Below are positions 41,974 to 49,775 of a stretch of DNA of 64,000 nucleotides, piece after piece. A program made the translations under genes and the position numbers. Position 1 is the stretch's first letter. Every line of letters starts with the position of its first letter. The DNA comes from Nocardioides marmotae (GTDB lineage: Bacteria; Actinomycetota; Actinomycetes; Propionibacteriales; Nocardioidaceae), in the NCBI RefSeq assembly GCF_013177455.1, contig NZ_CP053660.1:4216001-4280000 (forward strand). The letters are read 5' to 3'. The notes beneath the pieces were generated by a model, which searched no databases, was not told the origin of the DNA, and saw only the letters and a list, made by a program, of their open reading frames with translations.

Positions 41974-42679
41974 GCGCGCCCTCCTCGCCGGCCATCTCGG
42001 TCGCGGTGGCGGTGGCGACGCGGGCGCCGCCGCGCAGCACGGTGACGGTGCTGCACGCCTCGACGGCGAGCTCGCGCAGGTGGGTGGAGACCAGGACGCA
42101 CGCGCCGCGCGCGCGGGCGTCGTCGATGGCGGCCATCGTCGCCTCGACGCCGATCGGGTCGACGCCGTCGAAGGGCTCGTCGAGCAGCAGCACCTGCGGC
42201 TCGTGGAGCACCGCGAGCACGACCGAGAGCCGCCGGCCCATGCCGTGGGAGAAGCCGGCGGTCACCCGGTGGGCGACGTCGCCGAGCTCGAAGCGCTCGA
42301 GCAGGTCGCGGGCGCGCTGCTCCCAGGCCGGGTCGGTGCGGTGCAGCCGGCGCAGGCGGGCCGAGACCTGCAGGTGCTCCCAGGGGGTGGCCCGGGGCAC
42401 GAGCCCGCCGACGTCGGGGCAGTAGCCGACCGCGCGCTTGACCGCCAGCGGGTCGCGGCGTACGTCGTGGCCGGCCACGGTCGCGGCGCCGGAGGTCGGC
42501 GGCACCACGCCGGCCAGCACCCGCATCGTCGTGGACTTGCCGGCGCCGTTGCGCCCGAGCAGCGCGGTCGCCTGGCCGGCCTCGGCGAGGAGGTCCACGC
42601 CGGTCACGGCCTCGACCTCGCCGAAGCGGACGTGCAGGTCGCGCACCTCGACGGGGTGGCCGCTGGGGGGAGGGGTCAC
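41948..42679 (-). CDS. ABC transporter ATP-binding protein (ABC-2 exporter type)
   Basis: A 243-residue ATPase: Walker A LLGRNGAGKST (about residues 37-47), Walker B LLLDEPFDGVDP and H-loop VLVSTHLRE. The signature is atypical, FSHGMGRRLSVVLA, where LSGGQ-type Gly-Gly is replaced. It pairs with the downstream permease as a two-protein exporter. GTG was chosen because GAGGAT lies 6 bases upstream. A longer frame reading back through the 9-base repeat array would add a run of Ala-Thr-Arg repeats and is unlikely to be translated. Confidence 0.88.
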   Translation of the reverse strand: MTPPPSGHPVEVRDLHVRFGEVEAVTGVDLLAEAGQATALLGRNGAGKSTTMRVLAGVVPPTSGAATVAGHDVRRDPLAVKRAVGYCPDVGGLVPRATPWEHLQVSARLRRLHRTDPAWEQRARDLLERFELGDVAHRVTAGFSHGMGRRLSVVLAVLHEPQVLLLDEPFDGVDPIGVEATMAAIDDARARGACVLVSTHLRELAVEACSTVTVLRGGARVATATATEMAGEEGARAYRGLLD

Positions 42680-42685
42680 CGAGCC

Positions 42686-42691
42686 ATCCTC
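42686..42691 (-). promoter_or_regulatory. Leaderless -10 candidate of the ABC exporter unit
   Basis: GAGGAT on the minus strand, 6 bases before the GTG start. Confidence 0.3.
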
Positions 42692-42796
42692 CCCGCGCCG
42701 GCGCGCCGGGGCCACCGGTTCGCGGGCGAACCACCCGCAGGCGTCCCGCGGACCGGCCGATCGGACGACCGGGCCGACCAGCGACGACCGCGCCGA

Positions 42797-42888
42797 CCGG
42801 GTCGCCCGGGTCGCCCGGGTCGCCCGCGCCGCCCGGGCCGCCCGGGTCGCCCGGGTCGCCCGGGTCGCCCGGGCGACCCGGGCGGCGT
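42797..42888. repeat. 9-base tandem repeat array (GGTCGCCCG family)
   Basis: About nine to ten copies of GGTCGCCCG, with GCCGCCCGG-type variants, ending in the inverse GGGCGACCCGGGCGG so that the tail can fold back. It lies upstream of the ABC exporter genes and about 45 bases from an IS30 element. Slippage in such an array could alter spacing upstream of the exporter promoter. Confidence 0.8.
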
Positions 42889-42926
42889 ACTTCTCAGGGG
42901 ACCCCTGCACTTCTCAGGGGAGATCT
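42889..42926. repeat. 20-base direct repeat beside the IS30 insertion
   Basis: ACTTCTCAGGGGA occurs twice, 20 bases apart, with ACCCCTGC between; the second copy runs towards the IS end. The intervening GACCCCTGCACTT is the inverse of AAGTGCAGGGGTC found just beyond the other IS end, so the element split a palindromic locus. Confidence 0.6.
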
Positions 42927-42930
42927 GCCC

Positions 42931-42956
42931 GGCGAGCTCAATCGGTCTAAGCAACG
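42931..42956 (+). repeat. Left terminal inverted repeat of the IS30 element
   Basis: GGCGAGCTCAATCGGTCT followed by AAGCAACG; pairs with the right end at 25 of 26 bases. Confidence 0.85.
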
Positions 42957-42971
42957 CTGACCGATGGGAGT

Positions 42972-44210
42972 GTGGCGTTGCCGAAGTTGTTCTCGTACGA
43001 GACGCGTGATGAGTTCTTCGAGTTGGTCTGTGGTGGGTTCTCTTTGCAGAGAGCCGCGGAGGTTGTCGGGGTGTCGGCTGATGCTGCGACCAGCTGGTGG
43101 CGATCCTCGGGGCTTGTGACTCCCGTGATCCAGTACGGCGCTGTGGGTGGCCTTCCCGGTACCGCCGCCCCGGGTGTACCCGGCGCCCAGGGCCCCGACG
43201 AACCAGGCCGGCAGCGGCGGCCGTTGACCAGCGAGGACCGCTCCGCGATCGCGGTCGGGCTGATGTGCAAGTGCTCGTATGCGCAGATCGGGGCGATGAT
43301 CGGGCGCGACAAGTCCGTGGTGTGGCGTGAGGTGGCCCGCAACCGCGGCCCGGACGGCTCGTACTGGGCGCCGGTCGCGCACCGGGCCGCGCACGAGCGC
43401 CGCCGCCGGCCCAAGGACTTCAAGCTGGTCGTGAACCGCGGCCTGTGTCGTCGGATCGAGGCCTGGATGGACGAGGGCTGGTCCCCGGGGCTGATCGCGG
43501 CCATGCTGCGCCACCAGCACCCGCACATGATCATGGACCGTGTGTCGCACGAGACGATCTACCGGGCGCTGTACGTCCAGACCCGCGGCAGCCTGCGCAA
43601 GGACCTCGCCGCGCAACTGCTGACCAAGCGGCGCACCCGCAAGCCCCACGGCGCGGTCGACGGACGCGGGAAGTCGCTGTACCGGGAGGCGTTCACGATC
43701 AGCCAGCGGCCCGCCGAAGCAGCCGACCGCGCGGTCCCCGGGCACTGGGAAGGCGACCTGATCTTGGGAGCCGGCAACCGCTCGGCGGTCGGCACCCTGG
43801 TCGAGCGGTCCACCCGGTTCGTGATCCTGCTGCACCTGCCCGGCCGCCATGACGCCGCTTCGGTCGCCGAGGCGATGATCCGCGAGATGAGCCAGCTACC
43901 GATCCACCTGCGGCGATCCCTGACCTGGGACCGCGGATCTGAGCTGGCCAACTACCGCGACGTCGAGGCTCGCCTCGAGATGCCGGTCTTCTTCTGCGAC
44001 CCCCACTCGCCCTGGCAACGCGGCACGAACGAGAACACCAACCGGCTGCTGCGGTTCTGGCTCGAGAAGGGCACCGACCTCTCACTCCACACCGCCGACG
44101 ACCTCGCCCGGATCGCCGCCACCCTCAACCGCCGTCCCCGGCCTACCCTCGACCTCAAAACCCCAGCCCAAGCGCTGGCCGAACTGCTCGCCAACCCGGC
44201 AGCAGCATGA
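42972..44210 (+). CDS. IS30-family transposase
   Basis: A 412-residue transposase, slightly longer than the usual 340-390. The N-terminal helix-turn-helix part (about residues 1-150) includes LTSEDRSAIAVGLMCKCSYAQIGAMIG, and the catalytic core has the DDE set: D in HWEGDLILG, D in LTWDRGSELA and E in GTNENTNRLLRFW. It cuts and joins the ends of its own element. GTG start 16 bases inside the left repeat. Third-position composition is like the neighbours', so it is adapted to this genome. Confidence 0.93.
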   Translation: MALPKLFSYETRDEFFELVCGGFSLQRAAEVVGVSADAATSWWRSSGLVTPVIQYGAVGGLPGTAAPGVPGAQGPDEPGRQRRPLTSEDRSAIAVGLMCKCSYAQIGAMIGRDKSVVWREVARNRGPDGSYWAPVAHRAAHERRRRPKDFKLVVNRGLCRRIEAWMDEGWSPGLIAAMLRHQHPHMIMDRVSHETIYRALYVQTRGSLRKDLAAQLLTKRRTRKPHGAVDGRGKSLYREAFTISQRPAEAADRAVPGHWEGDLILGAGNRSAVGTLVERSTRFVILLHLPGRHDAASVAEAMIREMSQLPIHLRRSLTWDRGSELANYRDVEARLEMPVFFCDPHSPWQRGTNENTNRLLRFWLEKGTDLSLHTADDLARIAATLNRRPRPTLDLKTPAQALAELLANPAAA

Positions 44211-44211
44211 C

Positions 44212-44237
44212 CGTTGCTAAGACCGATTGAGCTCGCC
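44212..44237 (-). repeat. Right terminal inverted repeat of the IS30 element
   Basis: The inverse of the left repeat with one mismatch, beginning one base after the transposase stop. Confidence 0.85.
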
Positions 44238-44246
44238 CCCCGACAA

Positions 44247-44282
44247 GTGCAGGGGTCACCGGTGAACCGGTGACCCCTGCAC
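44247..44282. terminator. Perfect 17-base-arm hairpin downstream of the FadB-like gene
   Basis: GTGCAGGGGTCACCGGT and its exact inverse around a GA centre, a 36-base palindrome. It lies 26 bases after the FadB-like stop on the minus strand and next to the IS30 right end. It fits a strong intrinsic hairpin terminator without U-tract. The IS seems to have inserted beside it. Confidence 0.6.
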
Positions 44283-44307
44283 CCCGCTCACGCGGGCCCC
44301 ACCAGGA

Positions 44308-46506
44308 TCAGGCGGGGAAGGACCCGCCGGAGGCGGCGAGGTCGCGGAGGTACTGCGTCGGGCGGAACCGGTCGCCGTACTTCTCGGCCAGCTCGTCGGC
44401 ACGCTTGACGAACGCCGCGAGGCCGATCTCGCCGTCAGTGCCCTCGTAGCCGGTCATGAACTGCGCGGCACCACCGGTCATCGGGGGGAAGCCGATGCCC
44501 ATGATCGAGCCGATGTTCGCGGCGGCCGCCGAGGTGATGACGCCCTCCTCGAAGCACTTCGCGGTCTCGAGCGCCTCGGCGAAGAGCATCCGGTCCTTGC
44601 AGTCCTGGATCGGGGGCTGCTCCTCGGCGAGCGGGAACAGCTCGCCCAGGCCCGACCACAGGGTCTGGCGCTTGCCGGACTCGTCGTACTCGTAGAAGCC
44701 GGCGCCGCGCAGGCGGCCCGGACGGCCCGCCTCGAGCATCCGGCCGACGACGGCGGTGCCCGGGTGCTCGGCCAGGTCGAGGCCGTCGCGCTCGGCGGCG
44801 GCCCGGGTGGCCTTGGCGATCTTGTCCATCAGCTCGAGGTTGAGCTCGTCGGAGAGCTGGAGCACCGGGGCCGGGTAGCCGGCCTGGGTGGTCGCGCGCT
44901 CGATCGTCCAGGGCTGGACGCCCTCGGCGAGCATCGCCATGCCCTCGTTGACCATGAAGCCGATGACCCGCGAGGTGTAGAAGCCGCGGCTGTCGTTGAC
45001 GACGATCGGGGTCTTCTTGATCTGCTGGACCACGTCGTAGGCCTTGGCCAGGGCGACGTCGGAGGTCTCGGCGCCCTTGATGATCTCGACCAGCGGCATC
45101 TTGTCGACGGGGCTGAAGAAGTGCAGGCCGATGAAGTCCTTGGGCCGGTCCACGCCCTCGGCGAGCTCGGTGATCGGGAGCGTCGAGGTGTTGGAGCACA
45201 GCAGCGCGTCGTCGTTGACGTACGGCGCCACCTCGGCGAAGACCTTCGCCTTGAGCGCCGGGTCCTCGAAGACGGCCTCGATGACCAGGTCGCAGCCGGC
45301 CAGGTCCGCGGGGTCACCGGTGGCGAGGATCCGGCCGAGCATCTCGGCGGACTTCTCCTCGGTGAGCTTCCCGCGGGAGACGGCCTTGGCGTTGATCTTC
45401 TCCGAGTAGGCCTTGCCCTTGGCGGCGTTCTCGGCCGAGACGTCCTTGAGCACGACCTCCATGCCGGCCCGGGCGCACACGTAGGCGATGCCCGCGCCCA
45501 TCATGCCGGCGCCGAGGACGCCGACCTTGGTGGCCTTCCACGGCTCGATGCCCTGCGGGCGGAGCGAGCCGGACTTGATGGCCTGCAGGTCGGTGAAGAA
45601 CGCCTGGATCATGTTCTTCGAGCCCTGGTTGACCACGAGGTTGGTCAGGTAGCGCGACTCGATCCGCGAGGCGGTGTCGAAGTCGACCTGGGCGCCCTCG
45701 ACGGCCGCGGACAGGATCGCGCGGGCGGCCGGGTAGACCGCGCCCTTGGTCTGCTTGCGCAGCAGGGCGGGGAACGCCGGGAGGAAGCCGGCCAGCGCCG
45801 GGGACTTCGGGGAGCCGCCGGGCATCTTGTAGCCGGGGGCGTCCCACGGGTTCTTGCTGGCCTCGGGGTTGGCCTTGATCCAGGCCTTCGCGGCCGGGAC
45901 GAGCTCCTCGCGGGTGGCGACCAGCTCGTCGACCAGGCCCTTCTCCTTGGCCTGGGCGGCCTTGAACTGCTTGCCCTCGAGCAGGAAGCCCATCAGGCCC
46001 TCCTGCAGGCCGAACATCCGCACGATGCGGGTCACGCCGCCGCCGCCGGGGAGCAGGCCGAGGCTGACCTCGGGCAGGCCCACGATCACCGAGGAGGAGT
46101 CCACGGCGATGCGGTGGTTGGTGGCCAGGCAGATCTCGAGGCCACCGCCGAGGGCGGCGCCGTTGATCGCGGCCACGACCGGCTTCGGGAAGAGCTCGAG
46201 CTTGCGGAGGGCGGCCTTGACGCCCTCGGCCATCGCGAAGACGTCGGCGGCGTCCTCACGGGTGGCGGTGACCATCTTCTTCAGGTCGCCGCCGGCGAAG
46301 AAGGTCTTCTTGGCGCTCGCCACGACGACGCCGGTGACGTCGGCCTCCTCGGCGTACAGGCGCTCGACGGCGTCCCGCATCGAGGAGATGTAGAGCTCGT
46401 TCATCGTGTTCGCCGACTGGTTCGGGTCGTCGAGGGTCAGGGTGACGATCCCGTCCGCGTCGCGCTCGTAGCGGACAGCGGTCTGCTCGGTGGTGCTCGT
46501 GGTCAT
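44308..46506 (-). CDS. fadB: FadB-like bifunctional enoyl-CoA hydratase/3-hydroxyacyl-CoA dehydrogenase
   Basis: A 732-residue fusion. The N-terminal crotonase domain (about residues 1-200) has the oxyanion-hole segment KKTFFAGGDLKKM and GAALGGGLEICLATN, with the active-site Glu in SLGLLPGGGG-adjacent GLPEVSLG. The NAD domain begins at about 325 (VGVLGAGMMGAGIAYV), with SNTSTLPI and HFFSPVDKMPLVE (catalytic His), and the C-terminal dehydrogenase domain follows. It carries out the two middle steps of beta-oxidation. A thiolase gene lies 160 bases upstream on the same strand, so the two form the alpha and beta parts of a fatty-acid oxidation complex. Confidence 0.93.
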   Translation of the reverse strand: MTTSTTEQTAVRYERDADGIVTLTLDDPNQSANTMNELYISSMRDAVERLYAEEADVTGVVVASAKKTFFAGGDLKKMVTATREDAADVFAMAEGVKAALRKLELFPKPVVAAINGAALGGGLEICLATNHRIAVDSSSVIVGLPEVSLGLLPGGGGVTRIVRMFGLQEGLMGFLLEGKQFKAAQAKEKGLVDELVATREELVPAAKAWIKANPEASKNPWDAPGYKMPGGSPKSPALAGFLPAFPALLRKQTKGAVYPAARAILSAAVEGAQVDFDTASRIESRYLTNLVVNQGSKNMIQAFFTDLQAIKSGSLRPQGIEPWKATKVGVLGAGMMGAGIAYVCARAGMEVVLKDVSAENAAKGKAYSEKINAKAVSRGKLTEEKSAEMLGRILATGDPADLAGCDLVIEAVFEDPALKAKVFAEVAPYVNDDALLCSNTSTLPITELAEGVDRPKDFIGLHFFSPVDKMPLVEIIKGAETSDVALAKAYDVVQQIKKTPIVVNDSRGFYTSRVIGFMVNEGMAMLAEGVQPWTIERATTQAGYPAPVLQLSDELNLELMDKIAKATRAAAERDGLDLAEHPGTAVVGRMLEAGRPGRLRGAGFYEYDESGKRQTLWSGLGELFPLAEEQPPIQDCKDRMLFAEALETAKCFEEGVITSAAAANIGSIMGIGFPPMTGGAAQFMTGYEGTDGEIGLAAFVKRADELAEKYGDRFRPTQYLRDLAASGGSFPA

Positions 46507-46568
46507 TCGGGGTCCTGTTCGGTACGTCGAAGAGTCAGTGGTTGCGGTGCGCGCTCGGCTCGCGGGGT

Positions 46569-46622
46569 CTCGACACGCGGGTCGCGGCTTCGTTCCTCAG
46601 CCGCGCCGCTTGCTCGACCAGC
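46569..46622. repeat. Degenerate copy of the palindromic repeat family
   Basis: GGGGTCTCGACACGCGGGTCGC and GCTTGCTCGACCAGC resemble the GTTTCGACACG and GCTCAACCAGC parts of the large repeat blocks at 21282 and 56041. It sits in the 160-base gap between the FadB-like and thiolase genes, with the short palindrome ATCGATCGCGACGATCGA next to it. Confidence 0.5.
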
Positions 46623-46647
46623 ATCGATCGCGACGATCGAGATCAGT

Positions 46648-46673
46648 GGTGTGGACGGCTCCGCCGTCACACC
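46648..46673 (-). terminator. Hairpin at the end of the thiolase gene
   Basis: GGTGTGGACGGC and GCCGTCACACC pair around TCC with one bulged base; the stem overlaps the thiolase stop codon. It could attenuate transcription into the FadB-like gene. Confidence 0.4.
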
Positions 46674-47878
46674 ACCTCCACGATCGTCGCGATCCCCATG
46701 CCGCCGCCGACGCAGAGCGTGGCGAGGCCGCGGCGCAGGTCGCGGCGCTTGAGCTCGTCGATGAGCGTGCCGAGGATGATCGCGCCGGTCGCGCCGAGCG
46801 GGTGGCCCATCGCGATCGCGCCGCCGTTGACGTTGGTGATCTCGTCGTTGATGCCCATGTCGCGCATGAAGCGCAGCGCGACCGCGGCGAACGCCTCGTT
46901 GATCTCGAACAGGTCGATGTCCCCGACCTCGAGGCCGGCCTTGGCGAGCGCCTTGCGGGCCGCCGGCGCCGGGCCGGTGAGCATGATCGTCGGGTCCGCA
47001 CCGGAGACGGCGGTGGAGATGATGCGCGCGCGGGGCGTGAGGCCGAGCTCGGTGCCGACCTGCTCGCTGCCGATCGCCATGATCGCGGCGCCGTCGACGA
47101 TGCCGGAGGAGTTGCCGGCGTGGTGGACGTGGTTGATCTTCTCGACCCAGTGGTACTTCTCCAGCGCCACGTCGTCGAAGCCGGCGTCGGCACCGATCTG
47201 GGCGAAGGACGGCTTGAGGCCCGAGAGGCTCTCGACGCTGGTGTCGGGGCGGATCTGCTCGTCGCGGTCCAGGATGACCAGGCCGCTCTGGTCGCGGACC
47301 GGGAGGACGGCGTCGGAGAAGTAGCCGTTGGCCCAGGCCTTCGCGGCGCGGTGGTGGGACTCCGCGGCGAACGCGTCGACGTCCTCGCGGCTGAAGCCCT
47401 CGATGGTGGCGATCAGGTCGGCGCCGATGCCCTGGGGCACGAAGCCGGTCTTCAGCGCGGTGGCCGGGTCGGAGGCCCAGGCACCGCCGTCGGAGCCCAT
47501 CGGCACGCGGCTCATCGACTCCACGCCGCCGGCGAGGATCAGGTCCTCGAAGCCGGAGCGGACGCGGCCGGCGGCCTGGTTGACGGCCTCGAGACCGGAG
47601 GCGCAGAAGCGGTTGAGCTGCACGCCCGCGACCGTGTCGGGGTAGCCGGCCGCGAGCGCGGCCGTCTTGGCGATGTCGCCGCCCTGGTCGCCGACCGGCG
47701 AGACGACACCGAGCACGACGTCGTCGACGCGCGCCGGGTCCAGGGAGGGGTTGCGGTCCTTGATCTCGTCCAGCAGGCCGACCACGAGGTCGACGGGCTT
47801 GACCTCGTGCAGCGAGCCGGCCGCCTTGCCCTTGCCACGCGGCGTACGAATGTGGTCGTACACGAATGCTTCTGCCAT
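46667..47878 (-). CDS. fadA: Acetyl-CoA C-acyltransferase (thiolase)
   Basis: A 403-residue thiolase. The nucleophilic cysteine lies in NRFCASGLEAV (about residue 93), followed by GGVESMSRVPMG, INEAFAAVALRFM, NGGAIAMGHPLGATGA with the active-site His, and the second cysteine in LCVGGGMG. It cleaves 3-ketoacyl-CoA with CoA in the last beta-oxidation step. Partner of the FadB-like protein. It faces a MerR regulator gene across 111 bases containing a perfect palindrome, so it is probably repressed or activated by that protein. ATG follows AGGACGG closely. Confidence 0.92.
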   Translation of the reverse strand: MAEAFVYDHIRTPRGKGKAAGSLHEVKPVDLVVGLLDEIKDRNPSLDPARVDDVVLGVVSPVGDQGGDIAKTAALAAGYPDTVAGVQLNRFCASGLEAVNQAAGRVRSGFEDLILAGGVESMSRVPMGSDGGAWASDPATALKTGFVPQGIGADLIATIEGFSREDVDAFAAESHHRAAKAWANGYFSDAVLPVRDQSGLVILDRDEQIRPDTSVESLSGLKPSFAQIGADAGFDDVALEKYHWVEKINHVHHAGNSSGIVDGAAIMAIGSEQVGTELGLTPRARIISTAVSGADPTIMLTGPAPAARKALAKAGLEVGDIDLFEINEAFAAVALRFMRDMGINDEITNVNGGAIAMGHPLGATGAIILGTLIDELKRRDLRRGLATLCVGGGMGIATIVEVV

Positions 47879-47924
47879 GACCGTCCTAGCGTCAGTGGTG
47901 CGTTGTGATGGTGGTGCCTCGATT

Positions 47925-47943
47925 GTGACACTATTGGTGTCAC
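47925..47943. promoter_or_regulatory. MerR operator candidate (GTGACAC-N5-GTGTCAC)
   Basis: A perfect 7-base inverted repeat in the divergent thiolase/MerR gap. On the minus strand TTGACC and CACAAT flank it as -35 and -10 boxes 16 bases apart, so the palindrome fills the spacer, the usual place for MerR-type control. Confidence 0.65.
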
Positions 47944-47989
47944 GGTCAAGGGCGGGTCCCTTGTGGTCTGGCTCACGGGAGGAGTGGAC

Positions 47990-48733
47990 GTGACGCAGAC
48001 GGAGGATCGGGTGGAGGCCGCCCGCGAGCTGCTCACGCTCGACGAGCTCACGAGCCGGGTCGGCATGAGCGTGCGCAACGTGCGCTTCTACACGACCAAG
48101 GGCCTGGTGCCGCCGCCGATCCGGCGCGGCCGCAGCGGCTACTACACCTCCGACCACGTCGCCCGGCTGGAGCTGGTGCGCGAGCTCCAGGGCCACGGGT
48201 TCACCCTCGCCGCCATCGAGAAGTACCTCGCCGGGATCCCCGACGACGCCGCCCCCGAGGACATCGCGCTGCACCGGGCGATGCTCGCCCCCTGGCAGGC
48301 CGAGGTGCCCGAGGAGATGTCGCGCGCCGGGCTCGAGCGCCGGGCGGGCCGGGCGCTGGACGAGGAGGAGCTCGCCACGCTGGAGGCGCTGGGCATCGTG
48401 CGCAGCCCGCGGCGCGGCCGGTTCGAGGTGGCCGTCTCCCAGCTGCCGGTGGGGCTCGGGCTGCTCGACCTCGGGTTCCCCACCGAGGCCGCCGTCGCCG
48501 CGGGCCAGGTGTACGCCGCGCACGGCCGGCAGATCGCCCAGGAGCTCAACGAGCTGTTCCGGACCATGGTGTGGCCGGCGTACAAGGAGGCCGGCGCACC
48601 GCCCGAGCGGATCCAGCAGGTCGTCGAGCGGCTCAAGCCGCTCTCGATCGCCAGCCTGGTCGCGGCCTACGAGTCCGCGATGGACGAGGACCGCCGGGCC
48701 CGGATCGCCGCCCGCGCGAGCCGGGAGTCCTAG
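47990..48733 (+). CDS. MerR-family regulator of the beta-oxidation genes
   Basis: A 247-residue protein. The MerR HTH lies at about residues 17-85 (LTLDELTSRVGMSVRNVRFYTTKGL, SDHVARLELVRELQGHGFTL). The C-terminal ~150 residues form a long helical effector domain (ELNELFRTMVWPAYKEAGAPPERIQQVVERL) typical of actinobacterial MerR proteins beside acyl-CoA genes; LiuR-type proteins control leucine or fatty-acid breakdown in other bacteria. GTG 47990 is chosen because GGGAGGA sits 6-7 bases upstream. It is divergent from thiolase and probably binds the palindrome between them. Confidence 0.86.
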   Translation: MTQTEDRVEAARELLTLDELTSRVGMSVRNVRFYTTKGLVPPPIRRGRSGYYTSDHVARLELVRELQGHGFTLAAIEKYLAGIPDDAAPEDIALHRAMLAPWQAEVPEEMSRAGLERRAGRALDEEELATLEALGIVRSPRRGRFEVAVSQLPVGLGLLDLGFPTEAAVAAGQVYAAHGRQIAQELNELFRTMVWPAYKEAGAPPERIQQVVERLKPLSIASLVAAYESAMDEDRRARIAARASRES

Positions 48734-48744
48734 GGGCCCGTCCC

Positions 48745-48750
48745 TAGGGT
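48745..48750 (+). promoter_or_regulatory. Leaderless -10 element of the NmrA-like gene
   Basis: TAGGGT exactly 6 bases before the ATG. Confidence 0.45.
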
Positions 48751-48756
48751 GGGCCC

Positions 48757-49656
48757 ATGAGCACCGTCCTGGTCACGGGCGCGACCGGCTTCGTCGGCGC
48801 CCGGCTCGTCCCCGAGCTGCTCGAGCGCGGGCACACGGTGAAGGCGATGACGCGTCACCCCGACACCTACGACGGCCCCGGGAAGCCGGTCTTCGGCGAC
48901 GTCCACGACCCGGGCTCGCTCGCCGAGGCGCTCGAGGACGTGGACGTGGCGATCTACCTCGTGCACTCCCTCGACGACGGCGACTTCGAGCGCAAGGACG
49001 CCGACGCGGCCCGGGGCTTCGGGCTCGCCGCGGCCGCGAGCGGCGTCCGGCAGGTCGTCTACCTCGGCGGGCTCGGCGCCGAGGGCGAGGCGCTCTCGGC
49101 CCACCTCCGCTCCCGCCGCGAGGTCGAGCAGCTGCTCGGCGAGGCCGGCGTGCCGGTGACGGTCCTGCGGGCCGCGATCGTCGTCGGCTCCGGCGGGATC
49201 TCCTGGGAGATGACCCGGCGGCTGGTGAAGAACCTGCCCGCGATGATCGTCCCCCGCTGGGCTTCCACCCGCACCCAGCCGATCGCGATCGCCGACGTCG
49301 TGCGCTACCTCGCCGGTGTCGTCGACGTGCCCGAGGCGCTCGGCCGGGTCTTCGAGGTCGGCGGCGCCGACCAGCTGACGTACGCCGACATGCTCGCCCA
49401 GGCCGGTGCGGTCATGCACGGGCGCCGACTGCCGATCGTGCACGTGCCGTTCGGCACGCCGGTCCTGTCGCAGTACTGGATCAAGCTGGTCACCGGCGTC
49501 GACGCCACCACCGCCGCGAACCTGATCGAGTCGATGGGCAACGAGGTCGTCGTCACCGACCCCGCCATCCGCGACCTCGTCCCCGGTGAGCCGCTCACCT
49601 ACATCGAGGCCGTCGAGGCCGCCCTCGCCGAGGACCGGGAGGCGTCCCGGCGGTAG
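48757..49656 (+). CDS. NAD(P)-binding NmrA/atypical SDR protein
   Basis: A 299-residue protein starting with the Rossmann motif VLVTGATGFVGARL, followed by a short second strand (KAMTRHPD, Arg favouring NADP) and VYLGGLGAEG at the third conserved strand. The YxxxK pair of true dehydrogenases is absent, which fits the NmrA-like or SDR-a5 group that senses redox state or reduces quinone-like or lipid-like substrates. The later block TQPIAIADVVRYLAG is common to the family. The function is unresolved. It starts 23 bases after the MerR gene but has its own -10-like element. Confidence 0.83.
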   Translation: MSTVLVTGATGFVGARLVPELLERGHTVKAMTRHPDTYDGPGKPVFGDVHDPGSLAEALEDVDVAIYLVHSLDDGDFERKDADAARGFGLAAAASGVRQVVYLGGLGAEGEALSAHLRSRREVEQLLGEAGVPVTVLRAAIVVGSGGISWEMTRRLVKNLPAMIVPRWASTRTQPIAIADVVRYLAGVVDVPEALGRVFEVGGADQLTYADMLAQAGAVMHGRRLPIVHVPFGTPVLSQYWIKLVTGVDATTAANLIESMGNEVVVTDPAIRDLVPGEPLTYIEAVEAALAEDREASRR

Positions 49657-49676
49657 CGGCGAGGTCGCGGCCGGCG

Positions 49677-49766
49677 GATGTTTCATCGGCCGGCCGCTAG
49701 AACTGTCGGTGGGCCGATGGAACTTCATCGTCCAACCGGGAGGTTCATCGGCCGGCCGATGAAACG
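49677..49766. repeat. Cluster of TTCATCGGCC palindromes between convergent genes
   Basis: The exact 20-base palindrome TTCATCGGCCGGCCGATGAA lies at 49744-49763; a partial copy (GTTTCATCGGCCGGCCG) begins at 49680 and a scrambled one (GGCCGATGGAACTTCATC) lies between. Together they can pair in several ways. The position between converging genes suggests a two-way terminator or a repeat family of its own. No gene is seen here. Confidence 0.7.
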
Positions 49767-49775
49767 TCGAGCCGC

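Larger units (their letters stand above)
42931..44237 (+). mobile_element. IS30-family insertion sequence, apparently complete
   Basis: A 1307-base element bounded by 26-base inverted repeats that differ at one position (GGCGAGCTCAATCGGTCT then A or T, then AGCAACG). One long transposase gene fills it. The flanking bases are CCC on the left and CCCC on the right, compatible with a 3-base target duplication, though in a C-run this cannot be fixed. It lies between divergent transcription units and disrupts no gene. Both ends and the full transposase suggest an active or recently active copy. Confidence 0.85.

Noticed and set aside
42680..42910. N-terminal extension of the ABC ATPase with Ala-Thr-Arg repeats
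   Set aside because: The extension only reads through the 9-base repeat array; the GTG at 42679 with its -10-like element gives the normal length.
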